A stretch of 6,392 nt of DNA, from contig DGUF01000085.1 in the NCBI GenBank assembly GCA_002394525.1, positions 1 through 6,392 on the forward strand. Reading direction: 5' to 3'. Made by a program: the position numbers and the translations under genes. The notes beneath the pieces were generated by a model. It made no database searches. It saw only the letters and a list, made by a program, of their open reading frames with translations, and was not told the DNA's origin. This stretch comes from Lachnospiraceae bacterium UBA4317 (GTDB lineage: Bacteria; Bacillota_A; Clostridia; Lachnospirales; Lachnospiraceae). This document shows, in pieces, positions 1 to 6,391 of this stretch; position 1 is the stretch's first letter; every line of letters begins with the position of its first letter.

Positions 1-1667
1 CGGGCCAGGGCGGTCGCGCGCTCGATATCATTGGAGGCGCCGGTCGTGACGCTGTCGAACTTGAGCTCCTCGGCGGCCCGGCCTCCCAGGAAGCCGATGA
101 TCATGGCCTCCAGCTCGGCCTTGCTGTTGAGATATTTCTCCTCCTCGGGCACCTGCATGACATAGCCCAGGGCCCCCATGGTGCGGGGGACGATGGTGAT
201 CTTCTGAACGGGCTCGGAGTTTTTCTGGACCGCGCTGATCAGGGCATGGCCGACCTCGTGGTAGGACACGATGCGGCGCTCCTCCCTGCTCATGATCCGG
301 TCTTTTTTCTCCTTGCCGACCAGGACCTGCTCGACTGCTTCAAACAGGTCTTTCTGGCTGACATACTGGCGGTGGGCCTTGACGGCGTTGATGGCCGCCT
401 CGTTGATCATATTGGCCAGGTCGGAACCGACGGCTCCGCTGGTGGCCAGGGCGATCTCCTCCAGGTCGACGGTCTCGTCCATCTTGACATCCTTGGCGTG
501 GACCTTGAGGATGGCAATGCGGCCCTTGAGGTCGGGCCTGTCGACGATGATACGCCGGTCAAAGCGGCCCGGGCGCAGCAGGGCCTTGTCCAGGATCTCT
601 GGCCGATTGGTGGCCCCGATGATCAGAATGCCCTTGGAGGCCTCGAAGCCGTCCATCTCGGACAGAAGCTGGTTGAGCGTCTGCTCCCGCTCCTCATTGC
701 CCCCGCCGTAGCGGGAGTCGCGGCTGCGGCCGATGGCGTCGATCTCATCGATAAAGATAATGCAGGGCGCGTTCTTGTTGGCCTCCTTGAAGAGGTCGCG
801 CACACGGGAGGCGCCCACACCGACATAGAGCTCTATGAAATCCGAGCCGGTCAGGGAAAAGAAGGGGACGTGGGCCTCGCCCGCGACCGCCTTGGCCAGC
901 AGGGTCTTGCCGGTTCCGGGAGGTCCCACCAGCAGGGCGCCCTTGGGCAGCTTGGCGCCGATCTTGACATAGCGGCCGGGGTTGTGGAGGAAGTCGACGA
1001 CTTCGACCAGGGACTCCTTGGCCTCGTCCTCACCCGCGACATCCTTGAAGGTGACGCCGGTCTCCTTCTGCACATACTCCTTGGCCGTGCTCTTGCCTAC
1101 ATTAAAGAGGCCTCCCCGGCCCCCGCCCATCCTGCGGAAGAGGATGCTGAGCAGCCCCCACATCAGAAGGACGGGGAGCACATAGGACAGCAGGAAGGAG
1201 ACCACCATGCCCGAGCTGTCGGGGACATAGGGGTTGAGGGTGATCTTGGCGTCCAGCAGCCGCTGGGTCAGGGCGTCCTCGGACTCCGCGATACCCGTGT
1301 AGAGCACGGCATCCGAATCCTTGAGGTGGATCTCCAGACGGTCGGCCTTCATATCGACCTCCGTCACCTTCTCCTGCTGGATATACTTTATGAATTCATT
1401 GTAGGAGATCTTTCTGGACTCTCCATTGTCCCTGAGAAAATAGCTGATGCAGGAGAAGGCAATGATCGTCGCCAGCAGCAGGATAAAGAGACTCTGCCTG
1501 TGCGATCCGCCGCTTCCCTTTCCATCTCCATCGCCGTTTTCATCATTTCCGCCGTCTTTTCCGCCGTTTCCCTTGCGGCTGCCGCGGTCGTCATCCCCTC
1601 CCCCGAAGAGATCTCCGGGATTGAAGAAATGAAAACGGTGATCCAAATCCGAATTCCACATTTTCAT
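1..1667 (-). CDS. ftsH: ATP-dependent zinc metalloprotease FtsH (3' end outside window)
   Basis: Membrane-anchored AAA+ protease that extracts and degrades misfolded membrane proteins and selected regulators, with its active sites in the cytoplasm. The frame is open from ATG at 1667 to the window edge, giving 555 residues; roughly the last 60-110 of a usual FtsH are missing. Visible in order: a Gly/Asp/Asn-rich N-terminal extension (about 18-56); TM1 (about 59-78); a short extracytoplasmic domain (79-153); TM2 (about 154-177); Walker A GPPGTGKT (248-255); Walker B IIFIDEID (303-310); the RPGRFDRR arginine-finger region (365-372); zinc motif HEVGH (470-474); and [10 protein letters not shown] (543-552), whose Asp547 is the expected third zinc ligand. 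No key residue is missing. The usual GFxGADL segment reads GAVGSDL (411-417), a form I associate with clostridial FtsH. It has its own promoter just after the upstream channel gene. Antisense open frames here are shadows. Confidence 0.97.
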   Translation of the reverse strand, partial: MKMWNSDLDHRFHFFNPGDLFGGGDDDRGSRKGNGGKDGGNDENGDGDGKGSGGSHRQSLFILLLATIIAFSCISYFLRDNGESRKISYNEFIKYIQQEKVTEVDMKADRLEIHLKDSDAVLYTGIAESEDALTQRLLDAKITLNPYVPDSSGMVVSFLLSYVLPVLLMWGLLSILFRRMGGGRGGLFNVGKSTAKEYVQKETGVTFKDVAGEDEAKESLVEVVDFLHNPGRYVKIGAKLPKGALLVGPPGTGKTLLAKAVAGEAHVPFFSLTGSDFIELYVGVGASRVRDLFKEANKNAPCIIFIDEIDAIGRSRDSRYGGGNEEREQTLNQLLSEMDGFEASKGILIIGATNRPEILDKALLRPGRFDRRIIVDRPDLKGRIAILKVHAKDVKMDETVDLEEIALATSGAVGSDLANMINEAAINAVKAHRQYVSQKDLFEAVEQVLVGKEKKDRIMSREERRIVSYHEVGHALISAVQKNSEPVQKITIVPRTMGALGYVMQVPEEEKYLNSKAELEAMIIGFLGGRAAEELKFDSVTTGASNDIERATALA

Positions 1668-1680
1668 ATTTGTGGTTATG

Positions 1681-1687
1681 TCCTCCT
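1681..1687 (-). promoter_or_regulatory. Ribosome binding site of ftsH, widely spaced
   Basis: The minus strand reads AGGAGGA here, a near-perfect Shine-Dalgarno. The gap from AGGAGG to the ATG at 1667 is 14 bases, longer than the usual 5-9. No ATG, GTG or TTG lies in frame between them; the only near candidate is ATA at 1679-1677. The ATG at 1667, followed by a second Met two codons later (1661), is therefore the best start. Confidence 0.7.
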
Positions 1688-1707
1688 GTTTACAGATAAG
1701 TGTGTAT

Positions 1708-1744
1708 AAAAAGGCCAGGTCCGGGAATATCAGGCGCCCGGGCC
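1708..1744 (-). other. Stem-loop with T-run in the ftsH leader (5' mRNA hairpin or weak terminator)
   Basis: On the minus strand GGCCCGGG (1744-1737) can pair with CCCGGACC (1725-1718) with one C-A mismatch and an 11-base loop. TGGCC and then five T (1712-1708) follow. Five bases separate the stem from the T-run, and the stem is imperfect, so it is at best a weak terminator for the channel gene. Because it lies just after the predicted ftsH start site (about 1747), it could instead be a 5'-end hairpin stabilising the ftsH mRNA, or an attenuator. The sequence does not decide between these. Confidence 0.4.
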
Positions 1745-1752
1745 GCTGTCTT

Positions 1753-1781
1753 ATTATAAAGAAGAAACACCTTCAAGGCAA
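1753..1781 (-). promoter_or_regulatory. Predicted SigA-type promoter of ftsH
   Basis: The minus strand reads TTGCCT (1781-1776), a 17-base spacer, then TATAAT (1758-1753). The -10 is consensus and the -35 matches four of six. The -35 begins at the base directly after the TGA stop of the channel gene (1784-1782). The predicted start is near 1747, giving a leader of about 80 bases. The two hexamers and spacer length are identical to those of the channel gene's promoter at 5322-5294. Confidence 0.8.
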
Positions 1782-4700
1782 TCACTGAAAGAGGCCGTCG
1801 TCCTTTTTTACAGGCTTTTGGTCCTCTTTTTCCGGGCCTTCCTCATCCGGTCCTGCTCCGGCCCTCCCCTCTTCGTCATGCTTCTGGTCGCTGAGCATGG
1901 AAACGGTCACGTTGGGGAAGGGCACATTGATCCCGTTCCGGTAGAAGATCTGCAGGATCTCCTTGTTCATGTATCTGATCACGCCCTTGATATCAGCCTC
2001 GTTGCAGGAGGCTATGATCAGCAGACGGACCCCGCTGTCTCCGAGCTCACTGACACCCAGATAGTTGGGGCCGTCCAGGATGGCCCTGTTGTTCTTCTTC
2101 AGGGCGGGAAGCTCCTTCCCGAGGACCTCCTCGACAAAGTCAAGGTCCTGGCCGTACTCTATATCGATCGTGCATGTCGCCACGGACATATCCTTGGTCA
2201 TGTTCAGGACGCCGGAGATCTCGCTGTTATTGAAGATCTTGACATTTCCGTCCGGGCCCAGGACCTTGGTGGTCCGCAGTCCGATGTCCATGACCGTCCC
2301 CCGGAAACCGCCGATCGTGACAATGTCTCCCACGCGGAATTCCCCTTCAAAAACGATGAAGATCCCTGCCAGGATATCCTTGATCAGGCTCTGGGCGCCC
2401 AGGCCGATGATCAGGGAGAGGAGCCCGGCGGAGGCCAGGAGGCTGGTGGAATCCACACCAAAGAGATGGATGCCGTAAAACAGGGCTCCGATGGCGCTGC
2501 CGTATTTGAGGACAGAGACCAGGAGATGGCCGATCGTCTCGCCCCGGGCCCCCAGCAGGGAGGCAAAGAGGCTGATCGGGATCCGGGCCAGGGAAACCAC
2601 GATAAAGGTCAGGATCAGGACCAGCATGCAGGCGCTGAGGGCAAAGACATTGAGCCCCTTCTCCCAGTTTCCGCTCAGGATGTAGGTGATGACCGATTCC
2701 TCTCTGAGGAAAGAGTTCGGACTCAGGGCCGAGACCGCCACGTAGAGAAAGAGGAGGCTCGCCGCTATGCCGATCAGGGTGAGCAGCTTCTGCTCCGGTG
2801 TCTTCTCCCTCCAGGGGATCCCCCGGTTGTCCCACCTGGACGAGGCGCTGACTGTCGACACCGTATCGCCGGACGGCAGGATGATATTGAAGATCGCGCG
2901 TCCGATCCGGGTGTGGCCCCTGGACCCGCTCATGGAGGAGTAAAGGATCTCCTCCTCCTTTGTCGTCAGCGTGACCGTGGCCGACAGGATCAGGAGCAGG
3001 ATCAGGCTCGTCACTGCCGTGAGAACGGAGACCTCCAGACGGGCGCCGAACATGCCCTCCTCCGGAACCGCCGCCTCCAGAAAATATCCGTCATTGTAGC
3101 GGAAATACCGGAACCAGGTCCTGCCGTTGACACGGAAGAAGCCATAGTAGTCATCTCCCGAAAAAGCATTCTCCGGAACCCCGAGATCCGCGGCCTTTTT
3201 CCCGACCCTCGCTTCATAGGGCGAATACTGGCAGATATGGTCCTCGCTGTCGTCATAGAGGACCATATAGCCGCCCTTGAGCATATTGGAGCTGAGGATC
3301 GATTCCAGGCCGGTCGAGGCCAGGACTCGTTCTGTCAGCTCCGAGTCCAGCTGGACCTGCAGCATGGAGTGGTGCTCCGTGATCTGCGCCGCGTCCTCAG
3401 ACTTCTTTCCGGTCCCTGTCTTTCCCAGAGACTCCTCGTATTCCAGGCGGGAGACATAGACCGTATCGCCCCTTTTGTCTTTTTTCGTGTAATAGTTGAA
3501 AGCGACACCGACGAACTGCCCCTCCTCCCCCAGATCACTGGCCATGGGGTCCTGAACAAAGGAATCGAGCTTGCCGTCGACCACCTGAAGGAAGGGATAG
3601 GACTGGTCTTTCTCGTCATGGCTGATCGTGAAAAACCAGTTCGGCGTGGATGTCGCGATCGTGCGCCCACAGTCGTCATAGACATAGATGGATTTGAGGT
3701 TGTTTCTGTCACAGAGCTCCTGCAGACGGGCAGAGGATCCCACGGAGCGAAGGACATTTCCTTCATTGTCCTGCAGATAATACTTCTCTCCCTTGTCATC
3801 ATAGGCGGAATACTGCCGGTCCGTGTTTGCGTTCAGGGCCGACGGGTCCTCTTCGACCAGGAAGGAGATCAGGCGGGCCTTGGACAAATAGCGGTCATTG
3901 TAGTAGCCCTCGATGACCTCGCGGCTGCCCGTCCCCTCCTCATATCTGGCGGCGGCCTCCGCGAGCGCGATCTGGACATTGTCGACGGTCTCGGATATTT
4001 CCAGCAGAGTCTGTGTATAATAGGAGATCCCGAAGATCAGGATGACGCCGACGGCCATCAGGGGAAAGATCTTGCGGAATACAGATCTGTCGAGATTCAG
4101 CGCGGAGTCCCCGAATTTGAAGAGCTGCTTTTTGTCAGTCCTGACGGTCCTGCGCACAAAGTCATTGCGCACGATGACCGCGTAGGTCAGGCTGATGATC
4201 ATGACCAGGACAAAGCCCAGGATGGACCAGAAGAGGACGTAGCGGTTGTCCCTGAAGATCTCCCTGATCTCCGCCGCCGCAAAGATGGTCGTGCGGTCGT
4301 CGAGTGGCTCTGACACACAGTAATACTCATTGCCGTTGATAGTCTGCACGCCCGCGTACCGCTCCACCAGAGCCTCTTTGGTCAGCCCGGCCTGGAATAC
4401 ATCCTCACCGGTCAGATCCTCCTCCTCGCTCTGGTAATAGCGGAAGCGGCCCTCCTGCCTGTCCACGGCAAACATAAATCCGTTGTTTCTGACCGAGGAC
4501 CGGCCCAGGACACCGGACAGGTCCCGCAGAGAATCCAGCTGGGCATCCAGGGCGGACATCTCCGTGCCCATGACCAGGGTAAACTTGCTGCCCTTGTAGC
4601 TTCTCTGCGCGGAATAGAAATAGAAGCGGCCGCTCTCGTTGTCCTCCTGCACGGGGGTGATGGTCCCGTCCTCCCCGGCCGTGCCCTTGATCAGCGCCTT

Positions 4701-5174
4701 CATATTCTCCGCGGACAGGAGCCCCGTCTCCGCGAGCTTCTGTCCGATATATTCCTGCCGCGACGACAGGTAGATGGTCCCGTCCTCCCCGGTTATGAAG
4801 AGGTAGTCCATGCCGGACCGGTCGGCCATGTCCGAGAAGATCCCGGCCAGGGTCTTTTCATCCGTCTCCTGCAGCGAATCGAACATCCCGCTGGTGAACA
4901 GCTCCCGGAGGTCCTCGACCATATCCTGGTTCCCGTCGTGGAAGACTGTCGTCAGGTCCACAGCCTCATCTTCATTGGTCCGCAGCTGTCCGACCACTTC
5001 ACTGAGGGAATCCACGCTGTTTTCATGCTGCTTGGCCAGAGCCCTGCGCTCCTGCAGCCCGCTGAGGAACAGTCCGATCAGGACAGATCCCAGGACCATC
5101 AGCAGAATATTGATGATCACCTTTCCATAAAAGTATGCATTGGCCTTTTTTTCGATCGCTTTGCGGTTTGCCAT
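1782..5174 (-). CDS. Large MscS-family channel with two tandem extracytoplasmic Cache-like sensor domains
   Basis: Cytoplasmic-membrane protein of 1130 residues, far longer than minimal MscS (about 280). Layout: TM1 (17-40); extracytoplasmic region 1 (41-310), with two PAS-like halves (about 120-205 and 230-303); TM2 (311-336); basic cytoplasmic loop; TM3 (368-386); extracytoplasmic region 2 (387-711), again with two PAS-like halves (about 493-578 and 634-703); TM4 (712-735); cytoplasmic linker (736-796); TM5 (797-818), TM6 (841-863) and TM7 (885-905); then the MscS pore helix (about 908-940) with GLGAQSLIKDILAG, the beta domain (FRVGDIVTIGGFRGTV, 946-960; FNNSEISG, 981-988), the alpha/beta vestibule domain to about 1093, and a charged Glu/Lys tail. 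The topology places the pore C-terminus in the cytoplasm, as in MscS. Established: the C-terminal third is MscS family. Inferred: the outer regions are dCache-type ligand-binding modules, so gating may respond to a solute. ATG 5174 is preceded by AGGTG, five bases away. It is probably monocistronic. The length recalls MscK/KefA, but the N-terminal layout differs. Confidence 0.9.
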   Translation of the reverse strand: MANRKAIEKKANAYFYGKVIINILLMVLGSVLIGLFLSGLQERRALAKQHENSVDSLSEVVGQLRTNEDEAVDLTTVFHDGNQDMVEDLRELFTSGMFDSLQETDEKTLAGIFSDMADRSGMDYLFITGEDGTIYLSSRQEYIGQKLAETGLLSAENMKALIKGTAGEDGTITPVQEDNESGRFYFYSAQRSYKGSKFTLVMGTEMSALDAQLDSLRDLSGVLGRSSVRNNGFMFAVDRQEGRFRYYQSEEEDLTGEDVFQAGLTKEALVERYAGVQTINGNEYYCVSEPLDDRTTIFAAAEIREIFRDNRYVLFWSILGFVLVMIISLTYAVIVRNDFVRRTVRTDKKQLFKFGDSALNLDRSVFRKIFPLMAVGVILIFGISYYTQTLLEISETVDNVQIALAEAAARYEEGTGSREVIEGYYNDRYLSKARLISFLVEEDPSALNANTDRQYSAYDDKGEKYYLQDNEGNVLRSVGSSARLQELCDRNNLKSIYVYDDCGRTIATSTPNWFFTISHDEKDQSYPFLQVVDGKLDSFVQDPMASDLGEEGQFVGVAFNYYTKKDKRGDTVYVSRLEYEESLGKTGTGKKSEDAAQITEHHSMLQVQLDSELTERVLASTGLESILSSNMLKGGYMVLYDDSEDHICQYSPYEARVGKKAADLGVPENAFSGDDYYGFFRVNGRTWFRYFRYNDGYFLEAAVPEEGMFGARLEVSVLTAVTSLILLLILSATVTLTTKEEEILYSSMSGSRGHTRIGRAIFNIILPSGDTVSTVSASSRWDNRGIPWREKTPEQKLLTLIGIAASLLFLYVAVSALSPNSFLREESVITYILSGNWEKGLNVFALSACMLVLILTFIVVSLARIPISLFASLLGARGETIGHLLVSVLKYGSAIGALFYGIHLFGVDSTSLLASAGLLSLIIGLGAQSLIKDILAGIFIVFEGEFRVGDIVTIGGFRGTVMDIGLRTTKVLGPDGNVKIFNNSEISGVLNMTKDMSVATCTIDIEYGQDLDFVEEVLGKELPALKKNNRAILDGPNYLGVSELGDSGVRLLIIASCNEADIKGVIRYMNKEILQIFYRNGINVPFPNVTVSMLSDQKHDEEGRAGAGPDEEGPEKEDQKPVKKDDGLFQ

Positions 5175-5201
5175 CGCTGCACCTGCTCCCTGAATGAATC
5201 A

Positions 5202-5237
5202 CTGCCGGACACAGCCCGAAGCCTGACTGACCAGCAG
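5202..5237 (-). other. Possible stem-loop in the channel gene leader
   Basis: In the predicted 5' leader the minus strand reads CTGCTGG (5237-5231), which can pair with CCGGCAG (5208-5202) over seven bases including one G-U pair, enclosing 22 bases. It sits about 30 bases before the start codon. It matches no riboswitch class that I recognise, and a stem this short could occur by chance. Confidence 0.25.
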
Positions 5238-5293
5238 ATCTTTTAAAACCTGAATCTCCGTCCTGTGAAAAGCCTCTGAGGAACCATCATATT

Positions 5294-5322
5294 ATTATAG
5301 GAAAGAACAGGTGACAAGGCAA
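5294..5322 (-). promoter_or_regulatory. Predicted SigA-type promoter of the MscS-family channel gene
   Basis: The minus strand reads TTGCCT (5322-5317), a 17-base spacer, and TATAAT (5299-5294). The expected start is near 5287, about 113 bases before the ATG. It lies downstream of the acyl-CoA dehydrogenase terminator, so the channel gene begins its own transcription unit. ATTGCCTTG at the -35 and TATAATAA at the -10 are shared exactly with the ftsH promoter. Confidence 0.8.
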
Positions 5323-5352
5323 TCCTTTTATCAGAAGCATCGAGGAGCGGTG

Positions 5353-5400
5353 TGTTGTCCGCAGTCTCCTGCAGGCCGCATGTTGTCCGCAGTCTCCCGC
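5353..5400 (-). repeat. Two 20-base direct repeats upstream of the channel promoter
   Basis: On the plus strand a 20-base unit starting TGTTGTCCGCAGTCTCC occurs at 5353-5372 and again at 5381-5400. The copies differ at one base, and the repeat period is 28. On the minus strand each begins GCRGGAGACTGC, itself a 4-base inverted repeat around GAGA (with one G-T pair in the distal copy). The nearer copy ends about 30 bases upstream of the -35 box, where activator or repressor sites are common. No known operator is recognised. Confidence 0.6.
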
Positions 5401-5401
5401 T

Positions 5402-5422
5402 GATCCGCGGAAAAAACGGATC
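5402..5422. repeat. Short inverted repeat next to the direct repeats
   Basis: GATCCG (5402-5407) and CGGATC (5417-5422) form a perfect 6-base inverted repeat around a 9-base centre that includes six A on the plus strand. On the minus strand the six T fall inside the loop, so it is not a terminator. It adjoins the direct repeats and could be part of the same regulatory patch, or chance. Confidence 0.3.
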
Positions 5423-5453
5423 CCCGGGGGGAAGACGGCTGAAAGGAATGCGC

Positions 5454-5489
5454 AAAAAACCGGCCCGCTGTTTGGCACAGCAGGCCGGT
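5454..5489 (-). terminator. Strong rho-independent terminator of the acyl-CoA dehydrogenase unit
   Basis: On the minus strand ACCGGCCTGCTGT (5489-5477) pairs with ACAGCGGGCCGGT (5471-5459) as an uninterrupted 13-base-pair stem with one G-U pair and a 5-base loop. It runs directly into six T (5459-5454). It lies about 110 bases past the acyl-CoA dehydrogenase stop and before the channel promoter, separating the two units. The plus strand lacks a following T-run, so it works in one direction. Confidence 0.93.
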
Positions 5490-5498
5490 CCGTATAAA

Positions 5499-5528
5499 GA
5501 GCGTTTCTTCAGAGGCGTAGAAGCGCTC
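5499..5528. other. Hairpin ahead of the main terminator
   Basis: GAGCGTTTCT (5499-5508) and AGAAGCGCTC (5519-5528) form a 10-base stem on the plus strand with one T-G pair and a 10-base loop. On the minus strand the same place is a C-A mismatch, and only three T follow. It may be a transcript 3'-end processing or stability hairpin for the acyl-CoA dehydrogenase mRNA, ten bases before the true terminator stem. Confidence 0.35.
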
Positions 5529-5596
5529 CTCCCGTAAGGCATTTTATGGTTTTTTTAACTGCTCAGGCTGCGGTCCGTCCCCGGCAGCAGGAAATC

Positions 5597-6391
5597 TTAT
5601 TTCATCGCTTCCCTTGCGATGATCACCTTCTGGACTTCGCTGGTTCCCTCGTAGATGGGGACGATCCTGGCGTCGCGGTACATTCTCTCGAGCGGATAGT
5701 CGCGCATGTAGCCGTAGCCGCTGTGGATCTGGAGGGCCTTGTCGGCAACCTGAACGCCGATCTCGGAGGCATAGTACTTGGCGATGGCCGCAATCTTGGT
5801 GACGTTCTCGCCGCGGTCAAAGGTGGTCGCTGCCTCGTAAATCAGGGCGCGGGCCGCCTCAACCTTGGTCGCCATATCGGCGATGTACCACTGCAGGCCC
5901 TGGTTGCGGGCGATGGGCTTCTTGAACTGCTCGCGGGTCTTGGAATAGTTGACAGCCAGCTCGAGGGCTTCCTCTGCGATGCCCAGGGCCTGGGAGGCCA
6001 TGCCGATGCGGCCGCCGTCCAGGGACTCCATGAAGTAGTTGAAGCCTCTGCCGGGCTCGCCGACAGTGTTGGAAACGGGAACTCTGCAGTCCTCAAAGAA
6101 GAGCTCGCTGACGTCCGCGGCGCGGATGCCCATCTTTTCCTCGCGTCTGCCCAGGGAGAAGCCGGGCGCGTCGCGGTCGACTACGATGGCGGTAAAGCCC
6201 TTGACGCCTGCGGCGGGGTCAGTGATAGCCAGGATGGTGACAAAGTCGCCCTCGTCGGGGCCCATGTTGGAGATGAAGCACTTGCTGCCGTTGATGACAT
6301 ACTCGTCGCCGTCGACAACTGCGGTGGTCTTGATGTTGGCCGCGTCAGATCCTGCGGAGGGCTCGGTCAGGGCGAAGGCGCAGATGGCGCC
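5597..6391 (-). CDS. Acyl-CoA dehydrogenase, butyryl-CoA dehydrogenase-like (5' end outside window)
   Basis: FAD enzyme that oxidises acyl-CoA to trans-2-enoyl-CoA or, in clostridial fermentation, reduces crotonyl-CoA to butyryl-CoA with electron-transferring flavoprotein. The frame is open to the window edge: 264 residues are visible of a usual 380 or so, lacking about the first 115. Visible are the family signature AFALTEPSAGSDA (residues 5-17 of the fragment), the beta domain, the helical C-terminal domain with RIGMASQALG (128-137) and REQF (153-156), QIHSGYGY (221-228), and YEGTSE (247-252). Glu248 of that last motif is the expected catalytic base of short-chain members. The common HGG reads HSG here, and RxQFG reads REQFK; both look like tolerated changes. 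It resembles clostridial Bcd, but related acryloyl-CoA or caffeyl-CoA reductases share these motifs, so substrate and symbol are left open. ATG 6265 is internal, not the start. Confidence 0.95.
   Translation of the reverse strand, partial: GAICAFALTEPSAGSDAANIKTTAVVDGDEYVINGSKCFISNMGPDEGDFVTILAITDPAAGVKGFTAIVVDRDAPGFSLGRREEKMGIRAADVSELFFEDCRVPVSNTVGEPGRGFNYFMESLDGGRIGMASQALGIAEEALELAVNYSKTREQFKKPIARNQGLQWYIADMATKVEAARALIYEAATTFDRGENVTKIAAIAKYYASEIGVQVADKALQIHSGYGYMRDYPLERMYRDARIVPIYEGTSEVQKVIIAREAMK

Larger units (their letters stand above)
5175..5596. other. Intergenic region between the acyl-CoA dehydrogenase and channel genes
   Basis: This 422-base gap holds no gene I can support. In minus-strand order it contains a weak hairpin (5528-5499), a strong intrinsic terminator (5489-5454), a short inverted repeat (5422-5402), two direct repeats (5400-5381 and 5372-5353), the channel gene promoter (5322-5294) and a leader of about 113 bases with a possible stem (5237-5202). 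A 99-codon open frame at 5542-5243 crosses the terminator and lacks a ribosome binding site. Confidence 0.8.

Noticed and set aside
246..1709. 487-codon open frame on the plus strand opposite ftsH
   Set aside because: It is exactly antisense to a gene with intact Walker, arginine-finger and zinc motifs; its translation resembles no family and has the Asp/Leu/Gly/Val-rich look of a reverse-complement shadow in GC-rich DNA.
1668..1781. CtsR or CIRCE heat-shock operator upstream of ftsH
   Set aside because: Neither the CtsR heptanucleotide repeat nor the CIRCE inverted repeat can be found in the gap.
2347..2835. 162-codon minus-strand frame inside the channel gene
   Set aside because: It overlaps the MscS pore region in another frame and has a Pro/Gly/Arg-rich shadow composition; the pore frame is clearly the coding one.
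1818..4313. 831-codon open frame on the plus strand opposite the channel gene
   Set aside because: Long but antisense to a clear MscS-family gene. The translation is low-complexity Asp/Gln/Gly/Arg-rich with no recognisable domain, as expected from the mirrored third codon position.
1782..5174. Orthologue of MscK/KefA on the basis of length
   Set aside because: MscK has a cleaved signal and a helical periplasmic domain followed by eleven membrane helices. This protein has an uncleaved first helix and two separate outer domains each flanked by helices.
5353..5400. CRISPR array
   Set aside because: Only two 20-base units 8 bases apart; there are no spacers of normal length and no cas genes.
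5243..5542. 99-codon open frame on the minus strand in the intergenic region
   Set aside because: It runs through the strong terminator, the direct repeats and the channel promoter, and the ATG has no Shine-Dalgarno. The protein has no recognisable pattern.
6263..6265. Start codon of the acyl-CoA dehydrogenase at ATG 6265
   Set aside because: The reading frame stays open upstream to the window edge and encodes the family signature AFALTEPSAGSDA, so this Met is internal.
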